64,000 bases of DNA from CBDFHF01 sp965247565 (GTDB lineage: Bacteria > Pseudomonadota > Gammaproteobacteria > Methylococcales > Methylomonadaceae): NCBI GenBank assembly GCA_965247565.1, contig CBDFHF010000003.1, forward strand, positions 2,418,001-2,482,000. The letters are read 5' to 3'. Below the pieces are notes generated by a model. The model did not search any database. It was given only the letters and a program-made list of their open reading frames with translations, and was not told the origin of the DNA. Made by a program: the position numbers and the translations under genes. Numbering within the stretch: position 1 is the first letter of the stretch; each line of letters begins with the position of its first letter. Positions 44,724-53,247 of the stretch are shown here, in pieces.

Positions 44724-47066
44724 GTGGCTTTAGAAAAACTATCGGAACGTGATATCTGCACCAAGTTTATTACCCCTGCCATCCAATTGGCGGGCTGGGA
44801 TATACAAACCCAAGTTCGTGAGGAAGTCAGTTTTACCAAAGGACGCATTATTGTTCGTGGCAAACTACATAGTCGTGGTGAACAAAAACGCGCGGACTAT
44901 ATCCTTTACTACAAAAGCAATATGCCCATTGCAATTATAGAGGCCAAAGACAACACCCATAGCGTTGGCGCTGGCATGCAGCAAGCTCTTAACTATGCTG
45001 AAACACTGGAAATCCCATTTGTATTTAGCTCAAATGGCGATGCTTTCTTGTTGCATGATCGCACCGGTACTAGTTCTGTTACTGAGCAAGAAATAGCACC
45101 CAACAAATTTCCTAGTCCTGAGGAATTATGGCAGCGCTACTGTGCATGGAAAGGCATTGCTAGCGAACAAGCTAAAACTACGGTAGAAATGGCGTACTAC
45201 GATGATGGCAAAGGCCGCTCTCCACGTTATTACCAAGCCAGTGCCATCAATAATACTATTGAGTCCGTTGCCAAAGGCCAACAACGCGTGTTGTTAGTCA
45301 TGGCAACAGGCACAGGTAAAACCTATACTGCATTTCAAATTATTTGGCGTTTATGGAAGTCAGGCACCAAAAAACGCATTCTGTTTTTAGCAGACCGTAA
45401 TATCTTGGTAGACCAAACCAAGAATAACGACTTCAAACCCTTTGGCGCGGCGATGACCAAAATTAGCAAGCGTCAAATTGACAAAAGTTATGAAATCTAT
45501 CTTTCGTTATATCAGGCCGTAACTGGCAACGAAGAAGACAAAAATATCTACAAGCAGTTTAGTCCGGATTTTTTTGATTTAATCGTAGTGGACGAATGCC
45601 ACCGTGGCAGCGCTGCTGAGGATTCAGCCTGGCGCGAAGTGCTAGCCTACTTTAAATCCGCAACGCATGTTGGCCTAACTGCTACACCAAAAGAGACCAA
45701 AGAGGTTTCGAGTAGTGACTACTTTGGTAAACCCGTATACAGCTACACCCTAAAGCAAGGTATTGAAGATGGTTTTTTGGCGCCCTATAAAGTCGTACGC
45801 ATTGATATTGATAAAGACTTACAGGGTTGGCGACCAGCGGCTGGACAAGTCGATAAAAAAGGCCAAGTGATAGAGGACCGTATCTACAATCAAGCGGATA
45901 TGGATAGAACCTTGGTATTAGAAAAACGCACTGAATTGGTTGCCAAAAAAATTACCGACTACCTTACTGCAACCGACCCTTACGCAAAAACTATCGTGTT
46001 CTGCGATGACATCGATCATGCCGAACGCATGCGTCAAGCGTTGGTGAACTTAAACCCGGCGCGCGTTAAGTAAAATCGTAAATTCATCATGCGCATTACC
46101 GGAGATGAAAACGAAGGCAAAGCAGAGCTGGATAACTTTATTAATCCAGAAGAGCGCTACCCGGTGATTGCCACTACCTCAAAGTTAATGACCACGGGCG
46201 TAGATGCGCAAACCTGTAAGCTGATAGTGCTCGATCAAAACATCAAATCCATGACTGAGTTTAAACAAATCATAGGGCGCGGAACGCGTATTAACGAAGA
46301 TTACGGTAAATACTGGTTTACCATCATGGATTTTAAAAAAGCCACAGAGCTTTTTGCCGACAAGGACTTTGATGGTGAACCCGTGGTGATATTTAAACCA
46401 ACAGGTGACGAGTCGCCCGTACCACCCGATGATATTAATGAACATGGCGGGAATACCCAAGGTGAGGATCAACTAACTATTAGCGGCGTTGATGATGAAC
46501 CGAGCGGACGAATTAAATACGTAGTAGGCGATGTTACTGTTCATGTAGTAACTGAACGGGTTCAATACTATGGGCCTGAGGGCAAACTGATTACCGAATC
46601 ACTCAAAGACTATACGCGCAACGCAGTTAGAAAAGATTACAGTTCGCTTAACGATTTTTTAATGCGCTGGAGTAGTACAGAACGGAAAGCCGCATTGATA
46701 AAAGAGTTAGAGCTGCACGGCGTATTGCTGGAAGCCTTGGCTGAAGAAGTCGGTAAAGACTTTGACCCCTTTGATTTAGTCTGCCATATTGCCTTCGACC
46801 AACCTCCGCTCACCCGCCGCGAGCGTGCTGACCAAGTGAAAAAACGCAACTATTTTGCCAAATATGGCGAGCAAGCTCGCAAAGTACTAGAAGCATTATT
46901 GGATAAATACGCCGATACAGGCGTTGAAAACATCGAGGATATTAAAATTCTCACCATCGATCCCTTTAAAAGCATGGGCAGCGCACCAGAACTCATATCG
47001 GCCTTCGGTGGAAAATCCGCGTACTTGCAAGCCTTAAAAGAACTACAGCAACAACTTTACGCCTGA
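44724..47066 (+). pseudogene. hsdR: Type I restriction enzyme R subunit, interrupted by an in-frame TAA
   Basis: The motor and nuclease subunit of a type I restriction system. It starts at GTG 44724 with AAGGAAC upstream. The PD-(D/E)xK nuclease has RADYILYYKSNMPIAIIEAK, the helicase Walker A is MATGTGKTYTAFQI and the DEAH-type box VVDECHRGS. After NPARVK a TAA stands at 46071-46073, and the very same frame continues with NRKFIMRITGDENEGKAELD and the second helicase half (TTSKLMTTGVDAQTC, IIGRGTRINEDYGKYWF) to 47066. One base change (GAA to TAA) explains this. Without readthrough the enzyme is split between helicase subdomains and should not cut DNA. Confidence 0.9.
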
Positions 47067-47134
47067 TTCAATTATCACCAATCCAAGAAAAATACAGGAG
47101 CATTTCTAGCACCATTAAATCCATCCAAGACATC

Positions 47135-48559
47135 ATGCGCAAAGACGTCGGTGTCGATGGCGACGCCCAACGTTTAAGCCAATTGGTCTGGATGCTATTC
47201 CTTAAAATTTTTGATGACCGCGAACAAGAATGGGAGCTGTTGCAAGACCATTACCAATCCCCATTGCCAGAGCCATACCGCTGGCGCAATTGGGCGGCGG
47301 ATGCCGAGGGCATGACTGGTGATGCGCTAAAACAATTTATTGATAACGACTTATTCCCAGCCATACAAAACCTGCAAGCCAAAGGCAACGACCAACGCGC
47401 TTATGTGATTCGCTCCGTGTTTGAAGATGCCTACAACTACATGAAGTCAGGCCAACTCATTCGCCAAGTCATCAACAAAATTCAAGAAGGTGTGGACTTT
47501 AACAAAGCGCAAGAGCGCCATTTGTTTGGCGATATGTACGAGCAACTCCTGCGTGATCTTCAAGCCGCAGGCAATGCAGGCGAGTTTTATACGCCACGCG
47601 CTGTGACTGAGTTTATGGTGCGTATGGCCAACCCACGCTTGGGTGAAAAAGTGATGGACCCTGCTTGTGGCACAGGTGGTTTTTTAAGCTGCACCATCGA
47701 GCATATCCGCAAACAAGATGTAAAAACCGTGGAAGACGAAGCCACACTACAAGCCAATATCTACGGCATCGAGAAAAAACCTCTGCCACACATGCTCTGC
47801 ACCACCAACATGATATTGCATGGCATTGAGGTGCCCAGCAATATCCGCCACGACAACACCTTGGCGCGCCCACTCATTAGCTGGGAGCCGAAAGACCGTG
47901 TGGATGTGGTCATCACCAACCCACCGTTTGGTGGCATGGAAGAAGACGGCATCGAAACCAACTTCCCCGCCACGTTTAGAACCCGCGAAACCGCCGATTT
48001 GTTTTTAGTGCTACTCATGCAACTACTCAAAACAGGTGGCCGTGCCGCACTGGTGTTGCCCGATGGCTTTTTGTTTGGTGAAGGCATTAAAACCCGCATC
48101 AAAGAAAAACTGCTGCAAGACTGCAACCTGCACACCATTGTGCGCCTGCCCAACAGCGTATTTGCCCCTTACACCAGCATTAAAACCAACCTGCTGTTTT
48201 TTAGCAAAGGCACACCCACGCAAGCTATTTGGTTTTACGAGCAACAACTTCCAAGTGGAATCAAAGCCTACAACAAAACCAAACCCATGAAGGTCGAGGA
48301 GTTTGAAAGTCTTGCCAACTGGTGGGGCAATGAGAGTGACAGCTTTAATGCCAGACAAGAGAACGCAAAAGCTTGGAAAGTCAGCCTAGCCGAAGTTCAA
48401 GCGCGCAATTACAATCTCGATTGCAAAAACCCGCATGTGGGCGAACAAATCACCCACGACCCAGAAGTGTTACTCGCGCAATACCAAACCCTACAGCAAG
48501 ACATTGCCAGTCTGCGCAACCAGCTTAAAACTATCTTGGGCGAAGCCCTAAATCACTGA
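47135..48559 (+). CDS. hsdM: Type I restriction-modification methyltransferase subunit HsdM
   Basis: N6-adenine methyltransferase subunit of the type I system. The N-terminal helical domain (DAQRLSQLVWMLFLKIFDDR) precedes the SAM motif DPACGTGGFLSC and catalytic VVITNPPFGG. The first ATG (47135) loses residues that are conserved in the family: the in-frame upstream codons read SSTIKSIQDI. A Shine-Dalgarno CAGGAG ends at 47100, yet no ATG, GTG or TTG lies at the right distance; ATT codons at 47102 and 47114 are the only near-start codons. Translation may therefore be poor. The stop overlaps the next ATG by one base. Confidence 0.93.
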   Translation: MRKDVGVDGDAQRLSQLVWMLFLKIFDDREQEWELLQDHYQSPLPEPYRWRNWAADAEGMTGDALKQFIDNDLFPAIQNLQAKGNDQRAYVIRSVFEDAYNYMKSGQLIRQVINKIQEGVDFNKAQERHLFGDMYEQLLRDLQAAGNAGEFYTPRAVTEFMVRMANPRLGEKVMDPACGTGGFLSCTIEHIRKQDVKTVEDEATLQANIYGIEKKPLPHMLCTTNMILHGIEVPSNIRHDNTLARPLISWEPKDRVDVVITNPPFGGMEEDGIETNFPATFRTRETADLFLVLLMQLLKTGGRAALVLPDGFLFGEGIKTRIKEKLLQDCNLHTIVRLPNSVFAPYTSIKTNLLFFSKGTPTQAIWFYEQQLPSGIKAYNKTKPMKVEEFESLANWWGNESDSFNARQENAKAWKVSLAEVQARNYNLDCKNPHVGEQITHDPEVLLAQYQTLQQDIASLRNQLKTILGEALNH

Positions 48560-49068
48560 TGCAACCTTATCAATCACAATTAAAACCATTGTCTCGTGCT
48601 TTACGAAGCAATATGACAGAAGCAGAGCAAAAACTCTGGTATTTGGTTAGACGCAAGCAAATACATGGCCTACAGTTCTATCGACAAAAACCATTGTTAA
48701 CCTACATTGTGGATTTTTACTGCCCCCAAGCAAAGTTGGTGATAGAGGTTGATGGTGGTCAGCATTATGAACAAACAAACCAAAAACAGGACCAAGCACG
48801 CACCAATGCGCTTAATGCTTTAGGTTTAACCGTGCTTAGATTTGATAACAGACAGGTGTTGTTAGAAACTAAAGCCGTGTTAGAGAAAATAGTTCAGATA
48901 ATTCAAAAGCAAATCCCCCCTAGCCCCCCTTTAATTAAAGGGGGGAATACAAACGCAGCAGCCAAAACGACTGCCGCACAAAGTTTTAAACCGAGCACAC
49001 AAAATGAACCCCCCTTAGAAAAAGGGGGGCAGGGGGGATTTCCAACAGAAGAGCAGAACAATGGCTGA
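48559..49068 (+). CDS. DUF559 nuclease-like protein inside the hsd operon
   Basis: A 169-residue protein of the DUF559 family, related in fold to Vsr and other PD-(D/E)xK nucleases: LSRALRSNMTEAEQKLWYLV, then QFYRQKPLLTYIVDFYCPQA and KLVIEVDGGQHYEQTNQKQD, with acidic residues at D and E-x-D positions. It is translationally coupled on both sides (one-base overlap with hsdM, eight-base overlap with hsdS). The last 50 residues are low-complexity and encoded by G/C-run repeats (IPPSPPLIKGG, PPLEKGGQGGF), so the true domain ends at about residue 118. The role in the R-M system is unknown. Confidence 0.85.
   Translation: MQPYQSQLKPLSRALRSNMTEAEQKLWYLVRRKQIHGLQFYRQKPLLTYIVDFYCPQAKLVIEVDGGQHYEQTNQKQDQARTNALNALGLTVLRFDNRQVLLETKAVLEKIVQIIQKQIPPSPPLIKGGNTNAAAKTTAAQSFKPSTQNEPPLEKGGQGGFPTEEQNNG
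48911..49042. repeat. Palindromic G/C-run repeat unit with inverted ends
   Basis: The stretch begins AAATCCCCCCTAGCCCCCC and ends with the near-exact inverse GGGGGGCAGGGGGGATTT. Each end also contains its own short hairpin (CCCCCCTTTAATTAAAGGGGGG on the left, CCCCCCTTAGAAAAAGGGGGG on the right, given here as short runs of six C and six G). It resembles small non-autonomous palindromic repeats that insert in frame and add Pro/Gly-rich residues to proteins. Confidence 0.75.
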
Positions 49069-49975
49069 CATAAAACAACTGCTCACCGAGCATATCGATA
49101 TTTGGACAGCTGCCGAGACAGAGAAAAAATCAGGCCGTGGCAGAGCGGGTGGCAATGTAGGCAGTGTGTATGGTGTAAAAAAGTTACGAGAGCTAATTTT
49201 AGAGTTGGCCGTGCGTGGTAAATTGGTGCCACAAGACCCAAATGATGAGCCTGCGAGTGAACTGCTCAAACGCATTCAGGCTGAAAAAGCCAAACTGAAC
49301 GAAGAAGGCAAACTAAAAAAGGAAAAACCACTTGCGCCAATTGGTGATGATGAAAAACCGTTTAAATTGCCGATGGAATGGGAATTTTCAAGGTTTAGCT
49401 ATGTGGCAAATTTAGAAAATGGTGATAGAGGTAAGAACTATCCAAACAAAGATGCCTTAGTTCAGGAGGGCATACCATTTGTTAACGCCGGGCATTTAGA
49501 GAATGGATTTGTTAACAAGTCTGAAATGACTTTTATTACAGAACAAAGATACAACCTACTTAGCGGCGGTAAGTTCGTTGAAGATGATATTTTATTTTGT
49601 CTTCGTGGATCGTTGGGGAAATGCGCAGTAGTTAAGGGGATTCCTAAAGGAGCAATTGCTTCTTCATTGGTAATTATCAGAGTAAATTCAAATATTCATT
49701 TAAATTATTTTTATGATTATTTGATTAGCAACCTGCTTATGAAAAGTGTCAGAAAGTATGACAACGGCACTGCGCAACCAAATTTATCTTCTACAGATTT
49801 AGCTAAGTTTGTTATTCCGATACCACCCCTCGCCGAACAACACCGCATCGTCGCCAAAGTTGATGAACTGATGGCGCTATGCGACCAGTTAGAGCAACAA
49901 CACTGCAACGCACAAGAAGCGCATGAAACCTTGGTGAGCCAACTGCTCGTCACGCTTACCCAACCCCACAAAACA

Positions 49976-50012
49976 ACTCCCCCCTTTAATAAAAGGGGGG
50001 CCGGGGGGGATT
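49976..50012. repeat. Second copy of the palindromic G/C-run repeat, inside hsdS
   Basis: ACTCCCCCCTTTAATAAAAG leads into GGGGGCCGGGGGGATTT. It has the same core and the same GGGGGGATTT end as the repeat in the preceding gene. It encodes PPFNKRGAGGD in the linker between the two halves of HsdS, a position that tolerates extra residues. Confidence 0.75.
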
Positions 50013-50478
50013 TGGATTGGCAACGCATCACCACGCATTTTGATGTGCTCTTCACCACCGAAACCAGTATAGACGCCCTCAAACAAACCCTGCTACAACT
50101 CGCCGTCATGGGCAAACTCGTCCCGCAAGATCCCAACGACGAACCGGCCAGCGAACTACTCAAACGCATACAAGCAGAAAAAGCGAAACTGGTCGCAGAA
50201 GGCAAACTCAAAAAAGAAAAACCGCTTGCACCGATTAGTGAGGATGAAAAACCGTTTGAATTACCAAAGGGGTGGGAATAGGTACGCTTAGCGGATTTAC
50301 TAGCAATTGTTACTGATGGTGATCATCAGGCACCACCAAAATCAGATTCTGGAGTGCCGTTTTTGGTAATAGGTAACCTAAATACAGGAAACATCACAAT
50401 TGAAAATTGCAGATATGTAACTGATAAATATTTTGAGGGTTTAGATTGGATTAAAAAACCACAAGTTAATGATTTACT

Positions 50479-51226
50479 TGGCATTGTTAAAATAATATAG
50501 TCTATATTTATTCAATTTACATTGGATGGGAGCTATGTATGAATTGCCCAAAATGTGGTTCAGTTGACTGTACTAAAGATGGCATTATAAAAGAAAGACA
50601 GCGGTATAAGTGCAAATCATGCGGCTATAGACATACTGTCAGCTATTTAGGAATCAGTCCCGCCATCAAGCGACAAGCTCTCCAGCTTTACCTTGAAGGG
50701 CTTGGTTTTCGTTCCATTGGCCGGTTTCTGAAATGCAGTCATGTTGCCGTATATAACTGGATCAAGGCGCACGGCGAGTCAATTGAGTCAATTCGCTCTG
50801 CGGCGGGGGTTGATATTGTCGAAATGGATGAGATGCATACCTATATTGGTTCCAAAAAAACTATTGCTGGATCTGGATTGCTGTTGATCGAAATGGGAAA
50901 CGATTTCTCCACTGCGTTGTGGGTTCCCGCGACACCAAAACAGGACGAAAGCTCTGGAATGGCGTTAAAAATAAAGACATAACCCAGGTTATGAGTGACT
51001 ACTGGAGTCCGTATGAGAAATTCGTTCCGAAAGAGTTGCATACTCAATCAAAAGCCGAAACCTATACGGTAGAGGGATATAACAGCTTGTGCAGACATTT
51101 TCTTGCTCGGTTACGCCGAAAGTCTAAATGCTATAGCAAGAGCCAAGACATGCTGAAATATTCTGTCATGCTTTTGATGTTGAAATGGAATGGTGAACTA
51201 GACGCTATACTTAATTAACAATGCCA
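50479..51226 (+). mobile_element. IS1-family insertion sequence within hsdS
   Basis: The element is 748 bp, ended by TGGCATTGTTAA on the left and its exact inverse TTAACAATGCCA on the right. TTTACT flanks it on both sides (50473-50478 and 51227-51232). IS1 elements usually make 8-9 bp duplications, so 6 bp is short, but the hsdS frame is restored exactly when the element and one TTTACT are removed. It carries one transposase in two frames. Confidence 0.88.
50539..51218 (+). CDS. IS1-family transposase read in two frames
   Basis: The first frame (50539-50982) has a zinc-finger start (MNCPKCGSVDCTKDGIIKER, then YKCKSCGYRH), an HTH (GLGFRSIGRFLKCSHVAVYNWI) and DEMHTYIGSKK. A run of seven A at 50854-50860 follows. 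After a -1 shift there, the protein continues NYCWIWIAVDRNGKRFLHCV, VGSRDTKTGRKLWNGV and TVEGYNSLCRHFLARLRRKS to 51218, which is the expected rest of the catalytic domain. Whether this is programmed slippage or a disabling indel cannot be decided from sequence alone. Confidence 0.85.
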
Positions 51227-51856
51227 TTTACTTTATACGGTAACAGGCTCTTATGGCATACCAATCAAAGTCGTAAACGAACAGCCATTTTGCGTTCAGA
51301 GACACGTCGCAATTCTAAAGTCTACAAAGTACACTCCCATTGATTACTTAATGTATTTGCTCAAGTCAAAATATGCACTTGAATACGCCACTGAAATAGC
51401 AACAGGTATTGCACAAAAAACCGTACCGTTAAGTGGATTAAGAATGATGCCTATTCCGATAGTATCAATCCAAGAGCAACACCGCATCGTCGCCAAAGTC
51501 GATGCACTGATGGCGCTATGCGACCAACTCAAAACCCGCATTCAACAAGCTAACCAGCAACAACAAGCCATTGCCGATGCGCTGGTGGCGCAGGCTGTTA
51601 ACCGATAGCATGTTGTGCAGCTGATTTAATGCTTGCTTCTTGCGGTGCTGGTGAGCAACACGCCACCGCCGCCGTATTGCACAGCAAGCGTCGGTGCGCA
51701 GACCGTATATTGTAAACGGCGTTAACTGTGTTCCGACAAATCAGGATTGTGATTTGCTTGTGGCGGAACGCCAAAAGGCTTCTACCCAGACTTTAACCAC
51801 AATCTGACTATTCGCAGTTGCAACCCGTTTAAGACGTAATAACACCTACGGCCATT

Positions 51857-52702
51857 CTAATTGACCTTACATTCTTGTAGCGCTGTTTTAGTTGCTGTCA
51901 TTAATTCTGTAATGGTGTCTTCGGACATGGCTCTTGGAGCTTTTTCAGCATTTTGATGCCACAGTATAAAGGCATCTAACTTTGCTTTATCATCTGTCGG
52001 AAGCGGAAGCGATTTAGCAGCACTCACCAAATAATAATGATCCACCTTTTCCCCGGAAGACTTTGCTTCGGTTCCTAGCCTATCTAAATTGGCCAGCGTG
52101 TATACCCGGGCTTTAGAAAGCACGGGCGCAGAAGCCAACCGAGCCCCTTCTTCTAATTGTTTTGCGGTAAGTGACATTGCCCATTCCCTCCCAAAAATCT
52201 CACTTGCAGGTTCAGACAACCTGGAATTGACACACGCAATTTTTTTGGGTTTTTCAGGGCTGTTTGGTAACTTGGCTTCCAACGTTTGAAGCGTCCCCAA
52301 TGTCATGAGTTCTGACATCATAAGGGCCCGTTCAATAATGCGCCCTGCATTAATGTCGTCCAGTGTCACAGGCTTACCGGTATTTGTGGCTGCTTGGGTC
52401 AACCGCACTTCTGCCGCAACGAAAAAATATAAAATGACCGCCAAGGCTCCAATTATCCTGACAAGGCGCATAATGTTGCTGGTCTTCTTGCCGTAATGTT
52501 TTTCCAAAAATGGCAATTTGCCCATGTCGCGTAGTTCTGTAAAAACCAAGAGGGTTAAAATAAAAACCGGTATGCCAATGAGTTCACCCAAAACATGCGG
52601 ACCAGCAGCCGGCCACAAAACAGCGCCGGCTACATACGAAAGAACGACTAAAAACACCAAAATCAAAAAAAACCAAACTGCTTTAATGATGTAAATTTTC
52701 AT
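51857..52702 (-). CDS. Hypothetical membrane protein at the end of the T6SS cluster
   Basis: I do not recognise this 281-residue protein. It has three hydrophobic helices near the N-terminus (about 7-28, 35-55, 82-100) and a soluble C-terminal part of about 180 residues with two Cys (KIACVNSRL and LQECKVN) and several conserved-looking Lys/Asp helices. It is the last gene of the minus-strand series behind the effector candidate. A membrane protein with a periplasmic or cytoplasmic domain in this position could be an immunity protein or an accessory protein. That is inference from location only. Confidence 0.5.
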   Translation of the reverse strand: MKIYIIKAVWFFLILVFLVVLSYVAGAVLWPAAGPHVLGELIGIPVFILTLLVFTELRDMGKLPFLEKHYGKKTSNIMRLVRIIGALAVILYFFVAAEVRLTQAATNTGKPVTLDDINAGRIIERALMMSELMTLGTLQTLEAKLPNSPEKPKKIACVNSRLSEPASEIFGREWAMSLTAKQLEEGARLASAPVLSKARVYTLANLDRLGTEAKSSGEKVDHYYLVSAAKSLPLPTDDKAKLDAFILWHQNAEKAPRAMSEDTITELMTATKTALQECKVN

Positions 52703-52731
52703 AATTTATAGCGTAAGGTATAAAACTTAAT

Positions 52732-53238
52732 TTACAAAGCCTTGGAATGCACAAATTCCAACGGCGTAGATTCCCAGGTATCACAATCATAAAATGTACT
52801 GTAAGTGGGTTCGGCGTTAAAACCTTTGTTTGGTAACCATCTTGTGACCGATATTCTTGCTTGTAATCTACCCTTGATAATCTGAATATCGCGAAAATGA
52901 TATTCATCACCATTCTGATATTCAGGCGATAACGAATAAGGGTTGATAAGGCGGCGATTTTCCGAACCATCCTCGTTTAATACCAGCAAATTATCAGAGC
53001 CGTATTTGCTAAAATTTTGATCAACCACTAAATACTTATTGTTCGGTGTAACTTCTATATTACAAGTCTCAATCAGATCACACTTTCTTCTGTAGGTTAC
53101 ACCATTAACTGTCCAAGAATAATGGGTTGGTGCATACTCTGGTTTAAATAGATCCATATCTGAAATGCCATCAGGAGGATCTTCTCCTGGGGTAATTCTA
53201 AATCCGTTAGCACTTACTATCACAAAGTTCTCAATCAC
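52732..53238 (-). CDS. Hypothetical protein, candidate immunity protein
   Basis: A 168-residue soluble protein without signal peptide, mostly beta-strand-like (VNGVTYRRKCDLIETCNIEV, NKYLVVDQNF, RLQARISVTRW). It lies 9 bp after the stop of the putative T6SS effector gene on the same strand, the usual place of a cognate immunity gene. The pattern resembles small beta-propeller or Imm-type proteins, but I cannot name a family. Confidence 0.55.
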   Translation of the reverse strand: MIENFVIVSANGFRITPGEDPPDGISDMDLFKPEYAPTHYSWTVNGVTYRRKCDLIETCNIEVTPNNKYLVVDQNFSKYGSDNLLVLNEDGSENRRLINPYSLSPEYQNGDEYHFRDIQIIKGRLQARISVTRWLPNKGFNAEPTYSTFYDCDTWESTPLEFVHSKAL

Positions 53239-53247
53239 ATTAATATC

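Larger units (their letters stand above)
49061..51608 (+). pseudogene. hsdS: Type I R-M specificity subunit, broken by a nonsense codon and an IS
   Basis: DNA recognition subunit. The first half (start MADIKQLLTEHIDIWTAAET) holds a conserved helix region (KLVPQDPNDEPASELLKRIQ), target domain 1 and the spacer EQHRIVAKVDELMALCDQLE; the second half repeats this pattern. Lesion one: TAG at 50279-50281 where GWEW would be expected (PKGWE-stop-VRLADLL), a one-base TGG change. Lesion two: an IS1-family element at 50479-51226 in target domain 2. Removing the element plus one 6-bp duplication joins VNDL to LYTVTGSYGIP in frame and gives 597 codons plus stop, ending in DALVAQAVNR. The intact first half alone might still act as a half-subunit. 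Confidence 0.92.

Noticed and set aside
46089..47066. Separate gene for the second half of HsdR
   Set aside because: It continues the same frame after a single TAA, with conserved residues before its first ATG, so it is part of a broken hsdR.
48911..50012. The G/C-run repeats as transcription terminators
   Set aside because: They can form hairpins, but they lie inside open frames of one operon and have no T-run.
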